A DNA stretch of 64,000 nucleotides from an uncultured Bacteroidia bacterium (GTDB taxonomy: Bacteria; Bacteroidota; Bacteroidia; Bacteroidales; UBA932). The stretch spans positions 34,870 through 98,869 of the forward strand of contig CADAAA010000009.1 in NCBI GenBank assembly GCA_902785785.1, written 5' to 3'. Shown here piece after piece: positions 8,753 through 17,296 of the stretch. A model generated the notes under the pieces. It was not told the DNA's origin, ran no database searches, and was given only the letters and a program-made list of their open reading frames with translations. How positions within the stretch are numbered: the stretch's first letter is position 1; each line of letters begins with the position of its first letter. Made by a program: the position numbers and the translations under genes.

Positions 8753-11002
8753 ATGTACAAGAACATCATGAAATTCTTCGGCCTTGCCCTGCTGGTTGCG
8801 GCGTGTGCAGGGCCGAAGTCCCCTCAGGACCGGCTTACGGTCAATGACAAGCAGATCGACAAGATCATCGCGCAGATGACTCTCGAGGAGAAAGTGGAGA
8901 TGCTCCACAGCAAGACCAATATGTCCTCAGCCGGCGTCCCCCGTCTGGGCATAGCCGACATGAACTACGCGGACGGCCCGTTCGGCATCCGCGAGGAAGG
9001 CGTGCCGAACGGATTCCAGCCTGCCGGCTGGACTCTCGATTCAGCCACTTATTTCCCTACAGGTTCGGCACTGGCAGCCACTTGGTCCAAGGAAATGGCC
9101 TACCTCTACGGCACGGGTATGGGCAAGGAAGCCCGCCTGCGCGGCAAGGATGTCATCCTCGGCCCCGCCGTCAACATCCAGCGCCTGCCCGTAGGAGGCC
9201 GCACCTATGAGTATCTCAGTGAGGATCCGGCCCTGTCAGCCCTCCTCTCGCTATACTATACCAAGGGCGTACAGGACCAGGGTACTGCCGTGTGTATCAA
9301 GCATTTCGCAGTGAACAACCAGGAGACCAACCGCGGCAGCGTCGATGCGCAGGTCGACGAGCGCACCCTGCGCGAGATCTATCTCAAGCCTTTCGAGCGC
9401 GCCGTGCGCGAAGGCGGGGCGATGAGCGTGATGCCCGCCTACAACAAGGTCAACGGCAACTATTGCTCGGAGAACGAGCACCTGCTCAACGAGATCCTCC
9501 GTGGGGAATGGGGATTCAAGGGCTTCACCGTCTCCGACTGGGGTGGCACACACAGCACCATGGGAGCCATGCTTCACGGCCTCAACGTCCAGATGACCGG
9601 CAGCAACTATCTTGGACAGCCCGTCATCGATTCCATTGCCACCGGTGCACTCACCGAATCCCTCGTGGATGAGAAGGTGCGTCAGATCCTCCGCGTCCGC
9701 TATGCCATCGAAGTCATCCCCGCCGATGTGGCAAACACCCAGATGACCTCACAGCCGGAGAGCCAGAGGATCGCCCTCAAGGTGGCTGAGAAATCCATCG
9801 TCCTGCTCAAAAACCAGGGAGGCGTCCTGCCTCTTTCAAAGGATATAAAGAAGATCGCCGTCATCGGCCAGAACGCCGTCCTGAAGACCCAGTCCGGCGG
9901 TGTCGGCGCCGGCGTGAAGGCTCTCTACGAGATCACTCCCCTCCAAGGTATCCAGAAGCGCGCCGGCAATTCCATAGAAGTGGTCTATGCTCCCGGTTAC
10001 AAGAACTTCCCCGGACGCCGCTGGGGTCCCGCCCCCACAACGGTCGATCCGCTCGTGGCAACCGCAATTGACGAACCCGCCGATCCGTCCCTGCTCGCCG
10101 AAGCCGTCGCAGCCGCCCGGGATGCCGACGTAGTCATCTTCTTCGGAGGTACCAACAAGAGCATCGAGACCGAGGGCAGCGACCGTCGCGACATAAAGCT
10201 CCCTGTCGGTCAGGAAACTGTAGTCCAGGCCCTCTACGAGGCCAATCCGAACCTTGTCACTGTACTGATCTCCGGAGGTCCCTGCGACCTGCAGGTACTG
10301 GATCAGTACTCCCCCGCCATCGTGCAGGGCTGGTGGAACGGCACCGAGGGCGGAACGGCGCTGGCCGAAGTACTCTTCGGCGACATCGCGCCGTCCGGCA
10401 AGCTCCCGTTCACGTTCCCTGTCAAGCTTGAGGACTCCCCCGCTTTTGCGCTGGGCAACTTCCCCAATGCAGATCCCACCGGCGGCGACCTATTCACCGA
10501 ACGCTATCGTCAGGACATGGCCGGCCAGCAGGGTGGCCGTCGCGCTCAGAGACCTTCTCCGGAGTCGAAGTACACGGAAGGCTCCCTCGTCGGCTATCGC
10601 TGGTTCGACACAAAGAACGTTCCGGTCATGTACGCCTTCGGCCACGGCCTGTCCTATGTTGACTTCGCGTACGGTCCTATGACTGTTTCTGCGAAGAAGA
10701 AAGCCGTCAAGGTGACCTTCGACCTCACCAACAACGGATCCATGCCGGCCGACGAAGTCGTCCAGCTGTATGTCCGCCGCATCGGCTCCAAGGTAGAGTG
10801 GCCGGCCAAAGAACTCAAGGCTTTCGACCGCATCAGCCTCGGTGCCGGAGAGACCAAGACAGTCACGCTGGAAATCCCCGTTGACGACCTGCGTTACTGG
10901 AATGTCGATACCAACTCCTGGACTCTCGAGCACGGACAGCTTGAACTGCTGCTCGGCTCCGCATCCGATGACATCCGCCAGAAGGCCGAAACCAAGATCT
11001 GA
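8753..11002 (+). CDS. Glycoside hydrolase family 3 beta-glucosidase/beta-xylosidase
   Basis: The 749-residue lipoprotein (signal ending LLVAACAGP) has the GH3 N-terminal barrel with GPAVNIQRLPVGGRTYEYLSEDP, CIKHFAVNNQE and the catalytic nucleophile Asp262 in TVSDWGG. The C-terminal sandwich contains IVLLKNQGGVLPL and the probable acid/base Glu in SIETEGSDRRD, and a fibronectin III-like domain ends the protein (FDLTNNGSMPADEVVQLYV). It should remove single sugars from the non-reducing ends of beta-linked oligosaccharides in the periplasm or at the outer membrane. The next gene starts four bases after its stop, so they form an operon. The xylose genes nearby suggest xylosidase activity, but GH3 substrate range is hard to predict. 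Confidence 0.93.
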   Translation: MYKNIMKFFGLALLVAACAGPKSPQDRLTVNDKQIDKIIAQMTLEEKVEMLHSKTNMSSAGVPRLGIADMNYADGPFGIREEGVPNGFQPAGWTLDSATYFPTGSALAATWSKEMAYLYGTGMGKEARLRGKDVILGPAVNIQRLPVGGRTYEYLSEDPALSALLSLYYTKGVQDQGTAVCIKHFAVNNQETNRGSVDAQVDERTLREIYLKPFERAVREGGAMSVMPAYNKVNGNYCSENEHLLNEILRGEWGFKGFTVSDWGGTHSTMGAMLHGLNVQMTGSNYLGQPVIDSIATGALTESLVDEKVRQILRVRYAIEVIPADVANTQMTSQPESQRIALKVAEKSIVLLKNQGGVLPLSKDIKKIAVIGQNAVLKTQSGGVGAGVKALYEITPLQGIQKRAGNSIEVVYAPGYKNFPGRRWGPAPTTVDPLVATAIDEPADPSLLAEAVAAARDADVVIFFGGTNKSIETEGSDRRDIKLPVGQETVVQALYEANPNLVTVLISGGPCDLQVLDQYSPAIVQGWWNGTEGGTALAEVLFGDIAPSGKLPFTFPVKLEDSPAFALGNFPNADPTGGDLFTERYRQDMAGQQGGRRAQRPSPESKYTEGSLVGYRWFDTKNVPVMYAFGHGLSYVDFAYGPMTVSAKKKAVKVTFDLTNNGSMPADEVVQLYVRRIGSKVEWPAKELKAFDRISLGAGETKTVTLEIPVDDLRYWNVDTNSWTLEHGQLELLLGSASDDIRQKAETKI

Positions 11003-11006
11003 GACC

Positions 11007-12287
11007 ATGAGAACGGGAAAGCTTCTTTTGACGGCGGCTATCTTGGCCGCCGTCTCTTGCGGACAACGTCCGGAGACGGTTGTGGAGAATGTCGATATCT
11101 TCACATCCGTGGGCGACAACGGTTTCATGGTGGATGCCCTGGAAGTTACCGTACAGGATGCACGGTCGCTTAAGGGTCTCACTCCTTCCGACTTCGACGT
11201 CATCAACAATGTAGCAGGCGGTTTCATCGATCCTGTCACCGGAGAAGCTCCGGCCGAATACGCCGACGACGGTATAAGTATAAGCCGGAAGGGCAAGGTG
11301 CTTCGCATCGAAGCGAAGCCGTTCAACATGGCCGGCCGGTTCGAAGGCTTTTTCAGACATATTCCATGGGAACTGCACTGTGCGGCGGACTCCGCCTTCT
11401 CCCTCGGTTCAACCGATGTGAACGGACAACAGCACATAGCTGTCATCGATGACTGCATCAAGGGCAGTTTCACATTCGCAGGCATCACGCGTGAGTACAT
11501 GCTTCACCTGCCAAAGGATGCTGCTGGCAACTATATCCCGAACGTACCGCTCATGGTATGGCAGATCGGTGGAGGCGAGTACGACAAGGACCTGATGACC
11601 GCCGCGACAGCAAACCGCTGCATGGTCTCGCTGGCCACTGAAGGCATCCCCTGCGCTGCCCTGGTTTTCGCGATAGCCAATCCCAACTATTCTTACAGCG
11701 CATCCCTTTATCCTGAAAAGATCGAGCTCATCGACAGGAACAATGCCCTGCAGATGGCATTCATCGACTCTCTGGTCGCAGAGGGCAAGGTCGACGGCAA
11801 CAGACTGTTCTGCGCCGGCGCATCCAGCGGCGGAGGTTGCACGATGCGTTTCATGATGCAGTTCCCGGACCGATTCAAGGCGGCTATCCCCTGCTGTGCC
11901 ATGGACCCCATCGTTCCAATCCACAGGGTGGAAGAGAAATACGACGGACAGTTCGTCGATGATCTAGTTACTGCCTTCCAAGGAAAGGTATACAAATGGA
12001 ACGGCGAGGCGATGGAGCCTGCCGATATAGACACTGAAGCCTTCGTACGTTTACCGATGTATTTCGTCCACGCCGCTTCCGACCAGACCTGCAAGCTCAC
12101 GAGCTCCCTGGCCTATACCGAAGCACGGAAGCGCCTTGGGGCGACGCAGGACAGGCTTAGGATCTATTCCGATGAAGAGATGCAAGCCTACGGCATCCCG
12201 CCGATGATTGCGCATTTCTCCTGGGTTCCGCTCCTGGACGATTACTCGGAAGATAGCGTTATGCGCTGGATGACCGGGATGTTCTGA
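11007..12287 (+). CDS. Alpha/beta-hydrolase esterase lipoprotein (CE1/feruloyl esterase-like)
   Basis: The 426-residue product begins MRTGKLLLTAAILAAVSCGQ, a lipoprotein signal with the lipobox Cys at residue 18. This ATG follows the GH3 stop by four bases; an in-frame reading extending upstream inside the GH3 gene is rejected. The first half (to about residue 150) is a beta-rich domain of unknown fold. The second half is an alpha/beta hydrolase with the nucleophile elbow LFCAGASSGGGCTM at about residue 270, an Asp candidate in FVHAASDQT and a C-terminal His in IAHFSW. It probably removes acetyl, feruloyl or other ester groups from plant polysaccharides. It converges on xylA with a shared terminator between. 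Confidence 0.75.
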   Translation: MRTGKLLLTAAILAAVSCGQRPETVVENVDIFTSVGDNGFMVDALEVTVQDARSLKGLTPSDFDVINNVAGGFIDPVTGEAPAEYADDGISISRKGKVLRIEAKPFNMAGRFEGFFRHIPWELHCAADSAFSLGSTDVNGQQHIAVIDDCIKGSFTFAGITREYMLHLPKDAAGNYIPNVPLMVWQIGGGEYDKDLMTAATANRCMVSLATEGIPCAALVFAIANPNYSYSASLYPEKIELIDRNNALQMAFIDSLVAEGKVDGNRLFCAGASSGGGCTMRFMMQFPDRFKAAIPCCAMDPIVPIHRVEEKYDGQFVDDLVTAFQGKVYKWNGEAMEPADIDTEAFVRLPMYFVHAASDQTCKLTSSLAYTEARKRLGATQDRLRIYSDEEMQAYGIPPMIAHFSWVPLLDDYSEDSVMRWMTGMF

Positions 12288-12313
12288 TCATCGCAAGCCA
12301 AATAGGAAAGCAG

Positions 12314-12341
12314 AGCGGCCGCCCCGGAAGGGACGGCCGCT
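12314..12341. terminator. Shared terminator between the esterase gene and xylA
   Basis: Stem AGCGGCCG (12314-12321) with CGGCCGCT (12334-12341), extended by an inner CCC/GGG stem around GGAA. It could act on both converging transcripts, although the T runs are short. Confidence 0.65.
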
Positions 12342-12371
12342 TTACAAAGTGAAAAAGTATCTAATTCAAAA

Positions 12372-13685
12372 TTAGATGTACATGTTGACGATGGACTCGT
12401 AGAGCTCCTGCTTGCCGCTGGTGGCCTTGGGCTCGCCCTTGGTCTTGGCATACTCTACGACCTGCTCGAGGGTGAGCTTGCCTTCCTCGAACTCCTTGCC
12501 CTTGCCGGAGTCGAAGGAAGCATAGCGCTCCTTGACCATCTTGGGCAGCTCGGACTTCTCGAGGATGTCGGCAGCCACGAGGAGGGCGCGGGCCATGACA
12601 TCCATGCCGCTGACGTGGGCGATGATGATGTCGTCGAGGTCGGTGGAGTTGCGACGGGTCTTGGCATCGAAGTTGGTACCGCCGACGAGGCCGCCGTTCT
12701 TCAGGATGACCATCATGGCCTGGGTGAGCTCATAGAGGTCGATCGGGAACTGGTCGGTATCCCAACCGTTCTGGTAGTCACCGCGGTTGGCGTCGATGGA
12801 GCCGAGGAGACCGGCGTCGGAGGCGCACTGGAGCTCATGCTCGAAGGTGTGGCCTGCGAGGGTGGCGTGGTTGACCTCGATGTTGACCTTGAAGTCCTTG
12901 TCAAGACCGTTGGCACGGAGGAAACCGATAACGGTCTCGGTGTCGGCGTCATACTGGTGCTTGGTAGGCTCCATAGGCTTGGGCTCGATAAGGAAGGTGC
13001 CCTTGAAGCCCTTTGCGCGTGCATAGTCACGGGCCATGCCGAGCATGGTGGCCATGTGCTGCTTCTCACGCTTCATGTCGGTGTTGAGGAGGCTCATGTA
13101 GCCCTCGCGGCCGCCCCAGAACACGTAGCACTCGCCGCCGAGAGCCATAGTGGCATCCATGGCGTTCTTGATCTGGACCATGGCGCGGGCTGCGACGTCG
13201 AAGTCAGGGTTGGTGGAAGCGCCGTTCATATAGCGCTTGTGGCCGAAGACATTGGCGGTGCCCCAGAGGAGCTTGATACCGGTCTGGGCCTGCTTCTCCT
13301 TAAGATAAGCTACAATCTCCTTGAGGTTGGCCTCATACTCCTCGATGGTAGCGGCCTCGTCTACGAGGTCGGTATCATGGAAGCAGTAGTAGCCGATGCC
13401 GAGCTTCTGCATGATCTCGAAACCAGCGTCAACTTTCTGCTTTGCCTTGCAAATGGGGCACTCGGCATCGTTCCAAGGGAACGACTTGGTAGGTCCGCCG
13501 AACTGGTCGCCACCTTCTGCGCAGAGGGTGTGCCACCAAGCCATGGCGAATTTGAGCCAGTCCTTCATCGGCTTGCCGCAGACGACCTGGTCGGGATTGT
13601 AATAATGGAATGCAAGCGGGTTCTTGGAATCCTTGCCTTCGAACTTGATTTTCCCGATCTCCGGGAAGTACTCTTTGTTAGCCAT
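12372..13685 (-). CDS. xylA: Xylose isomerase
   Basis: The 437-residue product converts D-xylose to D-xylulose in the cytoplasm using two divalent metals. It has the group II isomerase start ([20 protein letters not shown]), the FHDTDLVDE catalytic His/Asp region, [24 protein letters not shown] metal ligands, [18 protein letters not shown] and [20 protein letters not shown]. Length is standard. It is the second gene of a xylB-xylA transcript with an 18-base gap. It fits the pathway made by the nearby GH43, symporter and xylan-type genes. Confidence 0.98.
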   Translation of the reverse strand: MANKEYFPEIGKIKFEGKDSKNPLAFHYYNPDQVVCGKPMKDWLKFAMAWWHTLCAEGGDQFGGPTKSFPWNDAECPICKAKQKVDAGFEIMQKLGIGYYCFHDTDLVDEAATIEEYEANLKEIVAYLKEKQAQTGIKLLWGTANVFGHKRYMNGASTNPDFDVAARAMVQIKNAMDATMALGGECYVFWGGREGYMSLLNTDMKREKQHMATMLGMARDYARAKGFKGTFLIEPKPMEPTKHQYDADTETVIGFLRANGLDKDFKVNIEVNHATLAGHTFEHELQCASDAGLLGSIDANRGDYQNGWDTDQFPIDLYELTQAMMVILKNGGLVGGTNFDAKTRRNSTDLDDIIIAHVSGMDVMARALLVAADILEKSELPKMVKERYASFDSGKGKEFEEGKLTLEQVVEYAKTKGEPKATSGKQELYESIVNMYI

Positions 13686-13703
13686 AATTTAGTGTTGATA
13701 AGA

Positions 13704-15185
13704 TTATTTGAGTGAATTGCTGACTTCTTGTTTCCAACGGTTGTAAGCCGCCTCGAGAGGTTGCTTCCAAGTCGCCTCCGGCTCGATGACGTCGAGCCTC
13801 TCAAGGTTGGCGAAAGCTTCCTTCGTAGACTTGTAGATGCCTGCGCCAAGCGCGGCGCCGCGGGCTGCGCCCAGAGCGCCGTCGGTGTCGAACAGCTCGA
13901 TGCGGGAGTCGCACAGAGTGGCAAGAGTGGAGCGGAACAAGGGGCTGAGGAACATATTGGCCTTGCCGGCGCGGATCACGTCGGGCTTGAGGCCGAGGTC
14001 CTTCATGATATCGATACCATAGCGGAACGAGAACGCGATGCCCTCCTGGATGGCGCGGAGGATATGGGCCTTGCTGTGGCGGACAAGGTCGATGCCGATC
14101 ATACGGGCGCCAGTGGAGCGGTTCGCAAGGACGCGCTCGGCACCGTTGCCGAAAGGAAGGACGAGCATGCCGTCCGCTCCGACAGGAGCCGTGGAGGCCA
14201 GGGCGTTCATTTCAGGATAGGAGAGCTCCGGGGAGATGTTGCGACGCGCCCAGGAGTTCATGATACCTGTACCGTTGATGCAGAGCAGGACTCCGAGACG
14301 GGGCTCCGAAGCATCCGCAGAAGTGACGTGCAGGAAGGTATTGACTCGCGACTGGGGGTCGGCCTTGGGCACGTCGGTGACGCCATATACCACACCGCTG
14401 GTTCCACCCGTGGCAGCGATCTCTCCCGGCTCAAGGACATCGAGCGAGAAAGCATTGTTGGGCTGGTCGCCGGCACGGTATGAAACGGGAGTGCCGGCAG
14501 GGATGCCGAGCTCCTCCTCGATGGCGGGGGTGGTGCGGCCCTGGATGCCGATAGCCTGAACGACGGGGCAGAACTTGTCGGACTCGATGCCGAAATAGTC
14601 AGCCACGAAGTGCGCGCGGCGCTTGTCCACGAAATCCCAGAGGATACCCTCGGACATACCGGTGGCAGTGGTCGTAAGCTCGCCCGTCAGGCGGTATGCG
14701 ACATAATCGCCGGGGAGCATGAAGCGCCATATCTTGGCGTAGATCTCAGGTTCGTTGCGCTTGACCCAGGCCAGCTTGGAAGCCGTGAAGTTGCCCGGGG
14801 AGTTGAGCAGATGCGTCATGCATCGGTCGTAACCGATGGCCTGAAGGGCTTCCGCGCCAGTCGAGACGGCACGGGAGTCGCACCATATGATGGCATCGCG
14901 TACGGGACGGCCGTCCTGGCCAATGGCCACGAGGCCGTGCATCTGGTACGAGATACCGATGGAGGCCAGCTGCTTGAGATCGCAGCGCGAGCCGATATCC
15001 TCGACTCCTTCACGGATATACTTCCACCACATCTCCGGATTCTGCTCAGCAAAACCCTTTTCGGGTGCGGAGATGGGCATTTCAACCTTGGGATTGGTAG
15101 ATGAGGTCACGCAGATACCCTTCTCAATATCAAGGAGGGAGACTTTGATGGATGATGAACCGACGTCAATACCTAGAGAATACAT
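13704..15185 (-). CDS. xylB: Xylulokinase
   Basis: The 493-residue FGGY-family kinase phosphorylates D-xylulose to xylulose 5-phosphate, the entry to the pentose phosphate pathway. It begins YSLGIDVGSSSIKVSLLDIE (phosphate 1 loop), has SIGISYQMHGLVAIGQDGRP with the substrate-binding MHG, ATGGTSGVVYGV (phosphate 2/adenosine region) and a C-terminal GALGAARGAALGAGIY. It is the promoter-proximal gene of xylBA. The region upstream holds a TATCTTTA box and, just above it, two GAATCATTC repeats, so the pair probably has its own regulated promoter apart from the SusCD operon. Confidence 0.97.
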   Translation of the reverse strand: MYSLGIDVGSSSIKVSLLDIEKGICVTSSTNPKVEMPISAPEKGFAEQNPEMWWKYIREGVEDIGSRCDLKQLASIGISYQMHGLVAIGQDGRPVRDAIIWCDSRAVSTGAEALQAIGYDRCMTHLLNSPGNFTASKLAWVKRNEPEIYAKIWRFMLPGDYVAYRLTGELTTTATGMSEGILWDFVDKRRAHFVADYFGIESDKFCPVVQAIGIQGRTTPAIEEELGIPAGTPVSYRAGDQPNNAFSLDVLEPGEIAATGGTSGVVYGVTDVPKADPQSRVNTFLHVTSADASEPRLGVLLCINGTGIMNSWARRNISPELSYPEMNALASTAPVGADGMLVLPFGNGAERVLANRSTGARMIGIDLVRHSKAHILRAIQEGIAFSFRYGIDIMKDLGLKPDVIRAGKANMFLSPLFRSTLATLCDSRIELFDTDGALGAARGAALGAGIYKSTKEAFANLERLDVIEPEATWKQPLEAAYNRWKQEVSNSLK

Positions 15186-15225
15186 TGTTTTCCTATACTT
15201 GTTATGGTGTTATTAATTCATTGGA

Positions 15226-15233
15226 TAAAGATA
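15226..15233 (-). promoter_or_regulatory. Predicted -7 box of xylBA
   Basis: The minus strand reads TATCTTTA, seven of eight matches to TAnnTTTG. No good -33 element lies 20 bases upstream, which suits an activator-dependent promoter. Confidence 0.45.
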
Positions 15234-15264
15234 GTGATTTTTCCTGAAAAACGAACATGAAAGG

Positions 15265-15293
15265 GAATCATTCTTTTCGTTTTTGAATCATTC
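15265..15293. promoter_or_regulatory. Direct repeat, possible activator site for xylBA
   Basis: GAATCATTC occurs twice, at 15265-15273 and 15285-15293, with a period of exactly 20 bp (about two helical turns). It lies just upstream of the expected -33 position for xylB. Direct repeats with this phasing are typical of AraC-type activators, the DNA-binding class found in the hybrid regulator at 20664. Confidence 0.45.
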
Positions 15294-15302
15294 GCAAAAA
15301 AA

Positions 15303-15336
15303 GACGGACGGGAGCCGTTCTGGCCCTCCGTCCGTC
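15303..15336 (-). terminator. Terminator of the susCD operon
   Basis: Long stem GACGGACGGGAG with CTCCGTCCGTC. Read on the minus strand, it is followed by seven T (A run at 15296-15302), a good rho-independent terminator for the susC-susD transcript. Confidence 0.8.
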
Positions 15337-15367
15337 AAGACAGGTCTAGGTTTTCCGTATATCGATA

Positions 15368-17284
15368 CTATTCAGTCGGATAACCGGGGTTCTGATAAGC
15401 CGCCTTCTCGGTGTCATCCATCATCATGGCGTCGATCTGGCCCTTCGGGATGGGACGCAGATACTGGTAAGGCTGGATATCACGTTTGGTGACCACGGGA
15501 GTGTGGTCGGCCTTTCCCGCTCCTGCGATAGTGTAGGAACCGGCACGTTCGGCCCATGTCTGGGTGCGCACCAGGTCAAACCAACGGAATCCTTCACCGA
15601 AATTCTCACGCATCTTCTCGTCGAGGAGATAGTCGATGGTAATGGTCCGAGGAGTCTCTGCGGTGAGCTCGGCGCTGAAATCCGCGACATACTCCACACC
15701 CTCGTTGTTCTTGTACTCCCACTTGCCGGCGCGGGCGCGCAGCACGTTGAGGAGGTCACGGGCGCTCATAGAGCCCGTAGCTCCCTTGACGGCAGCCTCG
15801 GCGGCGATGAAGTAGAACTCGGAGAACTTGAGGATGATGAACGGACGGGTGGAAGCGGCATTGGGCTGGCCGGTACCGGTCGTGTTGGTGCGGTACGGAC
15901 CGATCTTCCAGATGCCGGGATATGCGTTGCGGCTCACTCCGCTCGGGTTGATCACATAATAGTTGTAATTGGGAGAGACGCCGACGACCTCCTGGGAGGC
16001 GTCCTGGGTATACTGGACAGTGGGGTCATCCTCGGGCAGGAACACCAGGAAAGGCTCGCCCATCCCGATATGGCTGCCGTTCGGTCCTTCCACCCACTCG
16101 GACTTGTTGCCGCCCTGGGCCCAGTTGGTACGGTAGATCCAGGTGAAGGTGCCGTCGAAACGGGAATCCTTGTCCTTGTTGTCGAAGGTCGCAAGAGCCT
16201 CGTGAGTAGGGGCCATACGGGTCCAGGGACGTCCCAGGAACTGATTGTCGGTACGGAGCACGGGATTGATCCTGGCGCCGGTATTGCTGACGGCAGTCAT
16301 ATTGGGATAGTTCCACTGGAGCATCCAGCTGGCGAAGTTGTCCTGGCCGCCGCCGGAACCGTAAGAAAGGCTGGCGCCGTTGTACTGCTCGCTGTTCTCG
16401 GTATGGTCGGCATAGAAGACCTGCTCCTTGTTGCGGTCGTTGGAGCCGAGGAATACCTTATAATAGTAATCTTCGAGGCCGAACGGACCGGGATCGTTGA
16501 TGCCCTGGATGGCAAGGTCATAGGCCTGCTGGAAATACCACTTGGCATCGTGCCCGTCCGGATCGGTGCGGGAGCACTCGGGATAAGTAGGGATATTCTT
16601 GGGGTTCTCGAGCCACCATGCATAGGTAAGGTATGCCTTGGCGAGAAGGATGCGGGCCGCAGTCTTGGTAACGGCTCCGCTGACGCGTCCCTTGGCCGGC
16701 AGGGCCGACACGCCTTCCTTCAGGTCCGGGAAGATGCACCTGGTGTACACCTCGGGAACGGTATTGCGGACGGAAGTACGTACAGGGGTGGAGTTGAAAG
16801 CGAGTTCACCGGAACCCAGGTCGAGCGGAACGCCGCCGAACATCTGGACCATCGTGAAGTACTCGAAAGCGCGGAAGAATTTCGCCTCCGCGATCAGGGA
16901 CGCATCGAGACCCACCGAAGCCGCATTCTCGATGATGCCGTTGGCAGTATTGATATAGGTGAAGGACCAGAAGCTTCCCTGGTTGCCGTTGGAAGGCGAG
17001 ATGAGACCGTTTCCGGACATGTCGGCGGTCTTGAAGTTGCCGTCGGCGGACTGGGCGTAAGTGGCCTCGTCGGTACCGGTCGTCAGGAAGTTGTACGTGT
17101 ACGCATTTCCGTAGATGGTGCGGATATGGGTGTACAGTGCGGTCAGACCGCCTTCGACGCCGGCCTGGGTCGTGAAGAAGTCAGGCGTATAGCGGGTCTT
17201 CGGATGCTCTTCGAGAACGAAGTTGCAAGAGGAAAGGAGAAGGGCCGCGCCTGCAAGGGCTATGATGATTCTGTTCTTTTTCAT
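15368..17284 (-). CDS. SusD/RagB-like outer-membrane glycan-binding lipoprotein
   Basis: The 638-residue product begins MKKNRIIIALAGAALLLSSCNF, with a lipobox Cys at residue 20. A TTG four codons upstream is open but the ATG at 17284 starts the signal peptide. N-terminal (TPDFFTTQAGVEGGLTALYTHIR; AEAKFFRAFEYFTMVQMFGGVPL) and C-terminal (EFYFIAAEAAVKG; LNVLRARAG; DEKMRENFGEGFRWFDLVR) blocks are classic SusD TPR-like signatures. It caps the SusC channel on the cell surface and binds oligosaccharides. It follows susC by 12 bases. The xylose genes around it suggest a xylan-derived ligand, though SusD ligand cannot be read from sequence. Confidence 0.93.
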   Translation of the reverse strand: MKKNRIIIALAGAALLLSSCNFVLEEHPKTRYTPDFFTTQAGVEGGLTALYTHIRTIYGNAYTYNFLTTGTDEATYAQSADGNFKTADMSGNGLISPSNGNQGSFWSFTYINTANGIIENAASVGLDASLIAEAKFFRAFEYFTMVQMFGGVPLDLGSGELAFNSTPVRTSVRNTVPEVYTRCIFPDLKEGVSALPAKGRVSGAVTKTAARILLAKAYLTYAWWLENPKNIPTYPECSRTDPDGHDAKWYFQQAYDLAIQGINDPGPFGLEDYYYKVFLGSNDRNKEQVFYADHTENSEQYNGASLSYGSGGGQDNFASWMLQWNYPNMTAVSNTGARINPVLRTDNQFLGRPWTRMAPTHEALATFDNKDKDSRFDGTFTWIYRTNWAQGGNKSEWVEGPNGSHIGMGEPFLVFLPEDDPTVQYTQDASQEVVGVSPNYNYYVINPSGVSRNAYPGIWKIGPYRTNTTGTGQPNAASTRPFIILKFSEFYFIAAEAAVKGATGSMSARDLLNVLRARAGKWEYKNNEGVEYVADFSAELTAETPRTITIDYLLDEKMRENFGEGFRWFDLVRTQTWAERAGSYTIAGAGKADHTPVVTKRDIQPYQYLRPIPKGQIDAMMMDDTEKAAYQNPGYPTE

Positions 17285-17296
17285 ATTCCTGTGCAA

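Noticed and set aside
10842-11006. N-terminal extension of the esterase gene into the GH3 gene
   Set aside because: The ATG at 11007 starts a clean lipoprotein signal four bases after the GH3 stop; the extension is a shadow of GH3.
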